From an uncultured Pelagibacteraceae bacterium (GTDB taxonomy: Bacteria > Pseudomonadota > Alphaproteobacteria > Pelagibacterales > Pelagibacteraceae), in the NCBI GenBank assembly GCA_902591185.1, contig CACIZU010000009.1, positions 1 through 34,923 on the forward strand: 34,923 nucleotides of DNA. Reading direction: 5' to 3'. Both the position numbers and the translations under genes were made by a program. This document shows, one piece after another, positions 8,320 to 16,073 of the stretch. The notes under the pieces are model-generated. The model ran no database searches, was not told the DNA's origin, and saw only the letters and a program-made list of their open reading frames with translations. Every line of letters begins with the position of its first letter. The stretch's first letter is position 1.

Positions 8320-8960
8320 TTGTTATCATTAAAAAATTTATTTATAATTTTTTCAAGATCACCTTTTTTTTTTAAATGTATAGCTGTATTGTGATCACAA
8401 TTTTTTAATACAATAATCTTAATATTTTTTTGTTTAGGTATCATACTCATATGGTATTTTTCTTTATTATTATCACCAAAAATAAGTAAATATTTTGTGT
8501 TTTTAGAAAATTTCAATTTACTGTATTTCCATTTTTTTATTTTTGCGGCAAAATTTAGGAATGTGTCATCTTCTGAAATTTTAGGATGAATTGAAAATTG
8601 AGGGGAAAAAGCAATTAATTTTTTTATTGGATAAAGTGTTGAAAAAATAATCGCATTAAAAGCACCCATGCTAAAACCAATTGCATAATTATTTTTTTTT
8701 AAAAATGATTTTATGTATTTTATATCAATATTATTAAACCAAGATCTTGTAATATCTTTTATAAATAAAACATTATATTTTTTTGTTAAGTAAAAAAATT
8801 CATTTTGTTGAATATATTTTCTTCCTCTTCCAATACTAGAGAACGATAATACTGTTGTTTTCTTATTGTTATTAAAATAGTCAATAATAGTCTTGGGATA
8901 ATTAAAACTTTTTTTTATGATTAAATTCTCAATTTTTTTTAGAAAATAATTTAATTTCAT
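8316..8960 (-). CDS. Small alpha/beta-hydrolase-fold protein
   Basis: A 214-residue protein with a nucleophile elbow GFSMGA (Ser97), a candidate acid in FGDNN (Asp163) and a candidate histidine in NCDHNTAIH (His190 or His195). Together these suggest a serine esterase or thioesterase. The cap is minimal, and no signal peptide is obvious. It is the last gene of the run from rpe to purH; its ATG overlaps the purH stop (TAATG), so the two are translationally coupled. The substrate cannot be predicted. The family assignment is from the fold pattern only and the sequence is divergent. Confidence 0.65.
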   Translation of the reverse strand: MKLNYFLKKIENLIIKKSFNYPKTIIDYFNNNKKTTVLSFSSIGRGRKYIQQNEFFYLTKKYNVLFIKDITRSWFNNIDIKYIKSFLKKNNYAIGFSMGAFNAIIFSTLYPIKKLIAFSPQFSIHPKISEDDTFLNFAAKIKKWKYSKLKFSKNTKYLLIFGDNNKEKYHMSMIPKQKNIKIIVLKNCDHNTAIHLKKKGDLEKIINKFFNDNN

Positions 8961-10495
8961 TAATGTCTGAAGTGTCTAGTTTTTGAAAAAACTAAAATTG
9001 TATTTGTTTGATTTGCAAAATTAATAATTTCTTTATCTCTAATTGAACCAGAAGGTTGTATTACTGCTGTTATACCTGATTGCACTAATTTTTCTATACC
9101 ATCTACAAATGGAAAAAATGCATCTGAAGCTGCCACAATGTCATCACTTGGATTAATAAATTTTTTCATTTTATCAATTGCAATTTGACAACTATCCAAT
9201 CGACTTGGTTGGCCAGAACCAATACCTGTAGTTGTCTCATTTGTAGCAAGAACTATTGCATTAGATTTTACATATCGACAAACATTAAATGCAAAAATAA
9301 GATCTTTCATTTGTTGTGAATTTGGTTTTCTTTTAGACACAACTTGAAAGTCTTTGTTATTAAATATCTTACTATCTTCTGATTGAACCAATATTTCCTC
9401 ATTTGAAGAAACAAATCTCAAGATTTCATTTAAAGAATAGCTCGAAGCATCAATTAATCTTAAATTTTTTTTTGTTTTTAGTATTTTTAGTGCATTATTA
9501 TCAAAGCTATCTGCAATAACTACTTCAAGAAATAATTTATTCAATTCTAATGCTAAACTTTTTGTAACTTTAAAATTACAAGAAACGATACCTCCATATG
9601 CACTAATAGGGTCACATGCTAAAGCAGATTTATAACTTTCAAGATGATCTTTTTTTATTGAAACGCCACATGGATTTGCATGTTTAATAATAACAGTACC
9701 AACTTTTTTAGGTAAAGATTTTGAAATAGATAATGCTGTAAAAATATCGTTATAGTTATTGTAACTTAGATGTTTTCCATGAATTTGTTTTATATTCATG
9801 TTTGAATTTTTTGAGTATATACCACTTTTTTGATGTGGGTTTTCACCATATCTTGGTGTTTCAATTAAATTAGCATGAAAAATTTTTTTTTTTGGAAAAA
9901 CTGTATTAGTAATTTTGTTAAAATAATTTGAAATAACTGCATCATAGTAAGCAGTTTCGGTAAAAGCAATTTTGGATAAATTCTTTCTAAATTCTAAAGT
10001 TGTAGATCCTTTATTTTTTTTTAATTCTTCAATTAATTCTTCGTATTGATCTTTAGAAGTAATAACCGTTACATCTTTATAATTTTTAGCTGCTGATCTA
10101 ACCATTGTTGGTCCACCAACATCTATATTTTCTATTATTTTACTATGATTATTTGTTTTTTTTAAAGTATTTTCAAAAGGATAAAAATTTACAATTACCA
10201 GATCTATATTTTCAAAATTATTATTTTTTAAATCTTTTAAGTGAGATTTGTTATTTCTTTTGTTTAAAATTCCAGCATGTATTTTTGGATGAAGAGTTTT
10301 TATTCTACCTTCTAAAATTTCAGGCGAATTTGTAAATTCCGAAACTTCTAAACACTTAAATTTTAATTTTTTAATTTCTTTGTAAGTACCATCAGAGCTA
10401 ATTATTTTTATTTTATTTTTTTTTAGAATATTTAAAAGTGGTTTTAAATTTTTTTTATCTGAAACAGATATAAGAGCTGTTTTAATCTTTTTCAT
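8960..10495 (-). CDS. purH: Bifunctional AICAR transformylase / IMP cyclohydrolase
   Basis: The last two steps of IMP synthesis: formyl transfer to AICAR and ring closure. The 511-residue length is normal. The N-terminal MGS-like cyclohydrolase domain shows ALISVSDKKNL, ISSDGTYKEI, EILEGRIKTLHPKIHAGIL and DLVIVNFYPFE. The transformylase domain has RYGENPHQKSG, the catalytic region IIKHANPCGV, DPISAYGG and near the end SDAFFPFVDGIEKLVQSGITAVIQPSGS split over two motifs. Both active sites look intact. It is coupled by TAATG overlaps to the heparinase-like gene before it and to the hydrolase after it. Confidence 0.97.
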   Translation of the reverse strand: MKKIKTALISVSDKKNLKPLLNILKKNKIKIISSDGTYKEIKKLKFKCLEVSEFTNSPEILEGRIKTLHPKIHAGILNKRNNKSHLKDLKNNNFENIDLVIVNFYPFENTLKKTNNHSKIIENIDVGGPTMVRSAAKNYKDVTVITSKDQYEELIEELKKNKGSTTLEFRKNLSKIAFTETAYYDAVISNYFNKITNTVFPKKKIFHANLIETPRYGENPHQKSGIYSKNSNMNIKQIHGKHLSYNNYNDIFTALSISKSLPKKVGTVIIKHANPCGVSIKKDHLESYKSALACDPISAYGGIVSCNFKVTKSLALELNKLFLEVVIADSFDNNALKILKTKKNLRLIDASSYSLNEILRFVSSNEEILVQSEDSKIFNNKDFQVVSKRKPNSQQMKDLIFAFNVCRYVKSNAIVLATNETTTGIGSGQPSRLDSCQIAIDKMKKFINPSDDIVAASDAFFPFVDGIEKLVQSGITAVIQPSGSIRDKEIINFANQTNTILVFSKTRHFRH

Positions 10496-12123
10496 TATAA
10501 TTTAGTTATCTCCCATTTTATAGTCTGATCTAGTTTGTTAGTCATTCCTGATATAAATATATTTTGATTTTCTTTATAAGAATTTTCATTACCTAAATAT
10601 AACCCATTATCAATATTTATATCAAAATTATCACAGTTAAATTTCCAACCCTCTTCCTCTAAATCAATTAGTATCGATTTATTATCTTGGGTTTTCATTA
10701 CTTTTGTGTTTGGATCAAGATGAAATCTAATATCAAATTTGATATTTTGATTTAGGTTTTTTCTTAGTATTTTATCAAATCCAACAAATTTCATTTGTTC
10801 TGGATAAAATTCAACTTCTCTCTCATGAATTAAGTTAAACTTTTGTGAATATCCATCATGAGTAGCTGAAATTTTCCAATAATTATCCTCAAATATAATA
10901 TTTTTTTTAGTAATTTTTAAACCTTTATCAATTACATAATCTGATTTTTTAATTTCCTTAAAACTACAAGAGGAATGATCTTCAATTATTAAAGTACTTT
11001 GTAATGCTGTACTTTTAGAGAGTATGTTTAATTTATTATTTTTATTAGCAAAGTAACCCGAGTTACTTATTAGTTTTTTTCCATTTGAAATTATTTCAAA
11101 TGATAGGGCACCAGATTGATAATCCTTAGAAAAATTTTTACTTGGATTAGTACCAATATCCATTGCTAAAACAATTTTTTTATTTTTAAGGATTGCATAT
11201 CCAGCAATTTCTTTATTTTCATTTTTAAATTTATAACCAAATCTTTTTAAATATTGGTCAAATTCATTATTATTGGAGATGTTGTTACCGTTAAATAAAA
11301 TATCATGGTTTATATTTTGCCAAACAAAAGCATAACTTAAACCTAGATAATATATTGTCTCATCAATATATTCAGGAACTGTATTTTGAGACTCTTTAAA
11401 CCATTCTCTAATAATAATAAAATATTTTAAATAAAAAGTTAGTTGTTTAATACTTCTCGATTTTGGAAATCCTTGATTATCAATTGATGAATTAATAATT
11501 TTTTTTAATAGATTTAAACCATTGGAGAGATATTTCTCATTATTTTGGTAGGCTAATCCGGTTAAAATAATTGCAGCACATCCAATCATTTTATTTTCAA
11601 ATTTGATTGAATTTTTTATTTCATTTAAAAGATGGTTTGTTTGTTTTTGAATACTATGGTCAAATTTTATTCTATATTCTTTTTCACTATCTTCGTAAGT
11701 AAGTTGATGATTTGACAACCAAGAAATTATTCTTTTGGATGTAATATCAAATTCCCAACTTTTTTGATTATATCGGTAGTTGTTATTTATCCAATTACTG
11801 ATCACAGATTGTGTTGTTTTTTTTGAAGATTTTAAATCTAAACTAAAGAACCAAAAAAAATTATTTAATTTTTCATAATCTGTAGATTGAATATTATTTT
11901 GCCAAATAGACTCTAAGGCAAAGTCTTCAATTTTATATTTTTTTTTTTGATAATTAATTATTGATGATAACAAATAAGGACTAGGTTTATATTCAAATTT
12001 ATTATTATTAACTTTAGATATTTTTTTGTTGTAGAAATTGGAATTTTGATAGATTTTTTTAAAACTATTTTTTAAATCTAAAAAAAATTGATTTGTGCTA
12101 CTTAAGGAATTTTTATTGATCAT
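10495..12123 (-). CDS. Heparinase II/III family protein
   Basis: A 542-residue protein with the two-part layout of the heparinase II/III family. An alpha-helical toroid-like N-terminal half contains the motif NNHLLNEI-like TNHLLNEIKNS and IGCAAIILTGLAY. A beta-rich C-terminal half contains MDIGTNPS, QSGALSFEIISNGKKLISNSGY and HDGYSQKFNLIHEREV. No signal peptide is visible. Family members cleave uronic-acid polysaccharides, but the cytosolic alphaproteobacterial group between rpe and purH probably does something else, perhaps acting on an endogenous glycan. It ends with a TAATG coupling to purH, and its start is four bases after rpe. Confidence 0.85.
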   Translation of the reverse strand: MINKNSLSSTNQFFLDLKNSFKKIYQNSNFYNKKISKVNNNKFEYKPSPYLLSSIINYQKKKYKIEDFALESIWQNNIQSTDYEKLNNFFWFFSLDLKSSKKTTQSVISNWINNNYRYNQKSWEFDITSKRIISWLSNHQLTYEDSEKEYRIKFDHSIQKQTNHLLNEIKNSIKFENKMIGCAAIILTGLAYQNNEKYLSNGLNLLKKIINSSIDNQGFPKSRSIKQLTFYLKYFIIIREWFKESQNTVPEYIDETIYYLGLSYAFVWQNINHDILFNGNNISNNNEFDQYLKRFGYKFKNENKEIAGYAILKNKKIVLAMDIGTNPSKNFSKDYQSGALSFEIISNGKKLISNSGYFANKNNKLNILSKSTALQSTLIIEDHSSCSFKEIKKSDYVIDKGLKITKKNIIFEDNYWKISATHDGYSQKFNLIHEREVEFYPEQMKFVGFDKILRKNLNQNIKFDIRFHLDPNTKVMKTQDNKSILIDLEEEGWKFNCDNFDINIDNGLYLGNENSYKENQNIFISGMTNKLDQTIKWEITKL

Positions 12124-12127
12124 TAAC

Positions 12128-12787
12128 TTATTTTAATTTTAATAAATTAATATTTTTTTTTATATCTCCATCATTACTTTTAAATATGGTTGTGCCTGAA
12201 ACTAAAATATTTGCACCTGCATCAATAGCTGATTTACAATTATCAAAGTTTATTCCACCATCTATTTCGATGTCAAAATTTATATTTTTTTCATTTTGAA
12301 TTTTTTTAAGTTCTTTAATTTTATTTAAAACTTCTGGCATGAATTTTTGTCCACCAAAGCCTGGATTAACACTCATAATTAAAACTAAGTCAATTTTATC
12401 AAGTAAGTTAATAATTAAATCAATTTTTGACTCTGGATTTAGTGAAACACCTACTTTTTTATTTAATTCCTTAATTTTTAATATTGAAGTTTCCAAATTA
12501 TCAGTTGCTTCAGGATGAATAGTGATAATATCAGCCCCAGCATTCGCATAAGCTTCAATATATTTATGCACAGGAGATATCATTAAATGTACATCAAACT
12601 TTAGAGAACAATTTTTTCTAAGAGCTTTAATCACTGGTGGACCAATAGTTAGATTTGGCACAAAATGACCATCCATGACATCAACATGGATCATATCAGC
12701 ACCAGCTTTTTCAAGTCTTTTAATTTCCGTTCCTAATTGACTAAAATCAGCAGATAAAATTGATGGTGAAATTTGTATATTTTTCAT
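12128..12787 (-). CDS. rpe: Ribulose-phosphate 3-epimerase
   Basis: Interconverts ribulose 5-phosphate and xylulose 5-phosphate. The 219-residue TIM barrel shows all signatures: SPSILSADFSQLG at the start, HVDVMDGHFVPNLTIGP, DVHLMI, VGVSLNP, VNPGFGGQKF and EIDGGINFDN, then the phosphate-binding end VSGTTIFKS. The metal- and proton-transfer residues (His and Asp in HVDVMDGHF; the Asp in EIDGG) are present. It is followed four bases later by the heparinase-like gene and preceded by a YggT-like gene at a 28-base gap, suggesting one minus-strand operon. Confidence 0.97.
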   Translation of the reverse strand: MKNIQISPSILSADFSQLGTEIKRLEKAGADMIHVDVMDGHFVPNLTIGPPVIKALRKNCSLKFDVHLMISPVHKYIEAYANAGADIITIHPEATDNLETSILKIKELNKKVGVSLNPESKIDLIINLLDKIDLVLIMSVNPGFGGQKFMPEVLNKIKELKKIQNEKNINFDIEIDGGINFDNCKSAIDAGANILVSGTTIFKSNDGDIKKNINLLKLK

Positions 12788-12815
12788 TAATTACTAGATT
12801 TACTAGTATCAATTT

Positions 12816-13175
12816 TTAAAATTTAATTGAATTAAAAAATTGATAAATTTGTCTAGAAATTTCACTTTCAAGAGGAAATGATAGCATACCCATTATAGAA
12901 TATCCTAAGATCCAAGGCATTAAGTAAAATCTAATCATATAAAAGAACCAAGCAACATATAATGGTACCAATGGGCCAATAATAAAAGATGGTGTTATTG
13001 GTTTAAATAATCTTATCAAAGGATTTGTATATTTAACAAACACTTTCATAAAAAAAAATTCTGAGTCTTCTTTTTGAAAGATATTCATGGCAACTCTTCC
13101 TATTAGTGTCCACATAATAATTCCAAGAAGATAGTCTATGAAATAAACCAGAGGATGAAAGTTAGCCGACATCAA
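12816..13175 (-). CDS. YggT-like small membrane protein
   Basis: A 119-residue protein with two hydrophobic segments (about residues 9-32 and 65-98). Between them is the stretch KYTNPLIRLFKPITPS, which resembles the loop of YggT proteins (short, two-helix membrane proteins often near cell-division or transport genes). The function is not established. It precedes rpe at 28 bases. The gene could start at either of two adjacent ATG codons (13175 or 13172). A second, clearer YggT-like gene lies at 26631, and the two are not close copies. Confidence 0.6.
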   Translation of the reverse strand: MMSANFHPLVYFIDYLLGIIMWTLIGRVAMNIFQKEDSEFFFMKVFVKYTNPLIRLFKPITPSFIIGPLVPLYVAWFFYMIRFYLMPWILGYSIMGMLSFPLESEISRQIYQFFNSIKF

Positions 13176-13205
13176 GAAATTTATATTAGAAAAATTAAAA
13201 AATTA

Positions 13206-13231
13206 AAAGGGGCGAAATTAATCGCCCCTTT
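13206..13231 (-). terminator. Rho-independent terminator after the symporter gene
   Basis: A perfect 10-base-pair stem (AAAGGGGCGA / TCGCCCCTTT) with a six-base loop lies ten bases beyond the stop of the symporter gene. Read on the minus strand, it is followed by a T-rich run. It is the most G+C-rich spot in an otherwise A+T-rich spacer, and isolates the highly coded symporter operon from the YggT-rpe genes downstream. It would be much weaker in the plus direction, where no gene ends. Confidence 0.85.
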
Positions 13232-13241
13232 AAAAGATTAT

Positions 13242-15056
13242 TTAGTGTTGTTTACCAAGGATAGATCTACCACTTGGTACACGAACTGCATCAATCATTT
13301 TTTGAGTTGCTTTATCTGGCTCTTTAGTCATTAAACTCACAATCACCATAGCAATCAAACTAACAGCTGATCCGAAGATACCAAATGTTAACTGTGTAAT
13401 TCCTAGGAATCCACTTCCTCCAGTTCGTACCCAAACTAAGTACCAAGTACCAGCAGCTAGACCTCCTAACATACCAGCAATAGCACCTTGTCTGTTAGCT
13501 CTTTTCCACCATACGCCAAGTACAAGTGGGAAGAATAATCCAGACATCGCAAAGTCAAATGCCCAGATAACCGAACCTAAGATACCTTGGATCTCCATTG
13601 CCGCAATCGTTGCTCCAGCAAAACCAATTACTACAAGCAATACCCTTGCAACAACTAGTCGTTTTGCAGTTTCTGCTTTTGGATCAATGATCTTATAGTA
13701 AACATCATGTGATATAGCGTTTGCAATTGCTAGAATTAAACCATCTGCTGTTGACATGGCAGCTGCCATACCTCCAGCGGCAACCAGACCTGAGATTACG
13801 TAAGGTAATCCAGCTATCTCTGGTGTTGCTAACACAACGGCTTTACCACCCATGAAAAACTCATTTAACTCAAGAGTTCCATTTCCGTTAAAGTCGCTGA
13901 CAAACATTAAGTTTGCTGCATTCCAGTTTTGATACCAATCTATCGCTTGAACATCTGCAATTGATTTACCGATAATACCAGTTGATAAAGTCGGATCGAT
14001 CAATGATAACTTAGATAGTGTAGCTAACATTGGAGCAGAAGAATAAAGTAGGAAGATAAAGAATAGTGACCAACCTACTGATTTTCTAGCTGCTTTTACA
14101 CTTGGAGTAGTAAAGTATCTCATCATCACGTGAGGTAACGATGCTGTTCCCATCATCATTGCCAATGCTAATGAAATAAATGCCCAAGGTGTTGCGTTAA
14201 CTGCAGAGTGAGCTTTAGTTATTCCTGCTAAGCCTTTAGGTACCGTTGCTAGATCAGCAGCAGAGTTTTTAACAAACCCAAACTGTGACTCTAACTCACC
14301 AATTCTAGCTACTTCATCAGCTAACATAAAGTGCGGGAAGAAACCTGCACCCATTTTGTTACTGATCCAGAATACTGGAAGCAAGTAAGCTATAATTAGT
14401 ACGATATATTGTGCAACCTGTGTCCAAGTTACCCCTCTCATACCACCTAACATTGAACATAATAAGATACTTACTAGTCCAATATAAACTGCGTATTGGA
14501 ATGGGATATCAAGAGCAACAGATGCAATAGTACCTGTAGCGTTAATTTGTGCGGTTACATAAGTAAATGAAGCAACGGTTAAAACCACTACTGCACTAAA
14601 CCTAGCTAAGTTACCACCGTATCTTGTACCTATAAAATCTGGAACTGTATAACAACCAAATTTTCTTAAGTATGGTGCTAACAAAGATGCAACTAACACA
14701 TAACCACCAGTCCAACCAACAAGTAGAGCCATATATCCATAACCTTTAAAGTAAATTCCTCCAGCCATTGCAACGAATGAAGCACCAGACATCCAGTCTG
14801 CTGCAGTCGCCATTCCATTGAATACCGTTGGCACTTGCCTTCCAGCTACGTAATATGCATCTGCTTGGGCCGTTCTTGATAGCCAACCGATCAATGCATA
14901 GATGAATACTGTAAATGCTACAAAAGCAATACCTATTGCTTTTGCCGTCATACCCATCTGTTCTGCAATTGCCATTACGATTATGAAACCTATAAATCCT
15001 CCTGTATAGATTCCATAAACTCTAGGCAAATTGTCTATAAAATTACTGCGTTTCAT
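13242..15056 (-). CDS. Sodium:solute symporter, large subunit (VC_2705/ActP-like)
   Basis: A 604-residue transporter of the SSS family with about 13 membrane segments. Early signatures include YYVAGRQVPTVFNGMATAADWMSGASF and later LVAAGGMAAAMSTADGL, which carries the Na2-site Ser/Thr residues (read as two separate motifs). The small DUF4212 subunit is encoded immediately upstream, which marks the two-component subfamily (VC_2705 type), probably for acetate or another short carboxylate. Residues 388-399 form a textbook EF-hand loop (DFNGNGTLELNE) in a region otherwise lacking one in simple SSS proteins. The gene is visibly richer in G+C than its neighbours, as expected for strong expression. 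acs lies 1 kb away, supporting acetate. Confidence 0.93.
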   Translation of the reverse strand: MKRSNFIDNLPRVYGIYTGGFIGFIIVMAIAEQMGMTAKAIGIAFVAFTVFIYALIGWLSRTAQADAYYVAGRQVPTVFNGMATAADWMSGASFVAMAGGIYFKGYGYMALLVGWTGGYVLVASLLAPYLRKFGCYTVPDFIGTRYGGNLARFSAVVVLTVASFTYVTAQINATGTIASVALDIPFQYAVYIGLVSILLCSMLGGMRGVTWTQVAQYIVLIIAYLLPVFWISNKMGAGFFPHFMLADEVARIGELESQFGFVKNSAADLATVPKGLAGITKAHSAVNATPWAFISLALAMMMGTASLPHVMMRYFTTPSVKAARKSVGWSLFFIFLLYSSAPMLATLSKLSLIDPTLSTGIIGKSIADVQAIDWYQNWNAANLMFVSDFNGNGTLELNEFFMGGKAVVLATPEIAGLPYVISGLVAAGGMAAAMSTADGLILAIANAISHDVYYKIIDPKAETAKRLVVARVLLVVIGFAGATIAAMEIQGILGSVIWAFDFAMSGLFFPLVLGVWWKRANRQGAIAGMLGGLAAGTWYLVWVRTGGSGFLGITQLTFGIFGSAVSLIAMVIVSLMTKEPDKATQKMIDAVRVPSGRSILGKQH

Positions 15057-15316
15057 TATTCGTCCTCTCTTTCGCTAAAGCCGAACTCTTCATCGATTTT
15101 TTCTTGACTATTAGCAAACCAGAAAATTAGGATTACAAATATTCCAAGAGATCCTTGACATGTAAACCAATATGTCCATGGATAACCGAACGGTCCTGTT
15201 ACCTCGTTCATTTCAGCTCCAAAGAGAAAGATGCCAATTGAGAAAACAAACCAGATTGCCAGTGTTATTATTAACAATGACCTGGTTTTTTCCCAGTGTT
15301 TTGTTTGATTTGACAT
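15056..15316 (-). CDS. Sodium/substrate symporter small subunit (DUF4212)
   Basis: An 86-residue protein with two membrane helices (about 14-33 and 47-67). The family pattern is HWEKTRSLLIITLAIWFV, then a GPFGYPWTYWFTCQGS loop and a charged tail. DUF4212 proteins are encoded directly before VC_2705-type symporters and are considered their small subunit. Its stop overlaps the ATG of the large subunit by one base. A strong Shine-Dalgarno sequence precedes the start, unusual in this window. Confidence 0.92.
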   Translation of the reverse strand: MSNQTKHWEKTRSLLIITLAIWFVFSIGIFLFGAEMNEVTGPFGYPWTYWFTCQGSLGIFVILIFWFANSQEKIDEEFGFSEREDE

Positions 15317-15321
15317 TATTA

Positions 15322-15328
15322 CCTCTCT
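15322..15328 (-). promoter_or_regulatory. Strong ribosome binding site of the symporter operon
   Basis: Read on the minus strand, AGAGAGG sits five bases before the ATG at 15316. Most genes in this window have no recognisable Shine-Dalgarno sequence, so this marks the start and suggests high translation of the symporter. Confidence 0.7.
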
Positions 15329-15330
15329 AT

Positions 15331-15344
15331 TTAGTTATAACTAA
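15331..15344. promoter_or_regulatory. 14-base perfect palindrome in the symporter leader (candidate operator)
   Basis: TTAGTTATAACTAA is a perfect 7+7 palindrome, placed three bases upstream of the ribosome binding site of the symporter operon. It could be bound by a dimeric repressor or form a weak leader hairpin. No regulator gene is adjacent. In A+T-rich DNA such a palindrome is not rare, so its placement is the main argument. Confidence 0.35.
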
Positions 15345-15423
15345 TCAAAACCATAACCATTATTAGAGTTTTTAAAAGACTAAAAATACTTCATATTAGG
15401 CACTTATTCACAGATTTTTGAGA

Positions 15424-15429
15424 TATAAT
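15424..15429 (+). promoter_or_regulatory. Candidate -10 box of the gene at 15450
   Basis: TATAAT lies 20 bases before the ATG at 15450. No convincing -35 element is seen at the right distance. The 133-base spacer between this gene and the symporter operon must hold both divergent promoters. Confidence 0.3.
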
Positions 15430-15449
15430 TAAAAAATTAATTATAATTT

Positions 15450-16073
15450 ATGGCAAAATATAAATTAACCTGGAAAGATTTAACTCTTAAAGATTTTAAA
15501 ATTTATTTATTTGCTTTGTTTAAAGCTTTTATACCTAAAAAAAAAATTAAGAATTTAGATGAGATTGAACATTTTATACAAACTAAATCTGCATGGGTCA
15601 CTCAAGTAACATTATATGGTTACTTGAAAACAAGAATGGGAACTAGATATGTTCTTCATTTTGAAAATGATGAGTTTATGAAATCAGTTAATCTTGCTAA
15701 ATGGAATATCTATTCTGTTGCTCTACAAGATTTGACGTTTTTTATATTTTCATATTTGAAAGTTAACTTTAATTATCAGAATCTTAATCAAGCAAAAGAA
15801 ATTTTTTTAAAAATATTAGATGATGAAACAACAAATAAAATGCCAATAGAGATAATTGATGAAGCAAAAAATAATTTCAGTGAAAGAATCCAAAATATAA
15901 ATTGGGATATTTCTTATAAAGATCTTCCTTTTAATCCAAGCGCATTATCATTATATAAGTGGGCACCTATTGCCGAAGAACTTAAGAGGCTAGATAGAAA
16001 AATTGTACTTAATTCTATGATTTTAAAATGGGATATTGTTAAAAAAGAATTTGAAGAGTTGGTTGAATTTTAA
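15450..16073 (+). CDS. Conserved hypothetical protein next to acs
   Basis: A 207-residue protein that I recognise only as resembling uncharacterised alphaproteobacterial proteins. It is soluble-looking, rich in Lys, Asn and aromatic residues, with no signal peptide, membrane helix or catalytic motif that I can see. Visible features are the segment [20 protein letters not shown] near residues 50-69 and the C-terminal [15 protein letters not shown]. It diverges from the symporter operon and converges on acs, with a four-base overlap of the two 3' ends. A link to acetate use is only suggested by position. Confidence 0.7.
   Translation: MAKYKLTWKDLTLKDFKIYLFALFKAFIPKKKIKNLDEIEHFIQTKSAWVTQVTLYGYLKTRMGTRYVLHFENDEFMKSVNLAKWNIYSVALQDLTFFIFSYLKVNFNYQNLNQAKEIFLKILDDETTNKMPIEIIDEAKNNFSERIQNINWDISYKDLPFNPSALSLYKWAPIAEELKRLDRKIVLNSMILKWDIVKKEFEELVEF

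Noticed and set aside
10105..10335. 76-codon plus-strand open frame inside purH
   Set aside because: It is antisense to conserved purH motifs and composed mainly of Phe/Leu/Tyr, as expected from reversed A-rich coding DNA.
12816..13175. Duplicate of the YggT gene at 26631
   Set aside because: The two share only a general loop pattern and differ in length and sequence, so a recent duplication is not supported.
15450..16073. Possible acetate regulator next to acs
   Set aside because: No DNA-binding motif or sensor domain is visible, so only position would support it.
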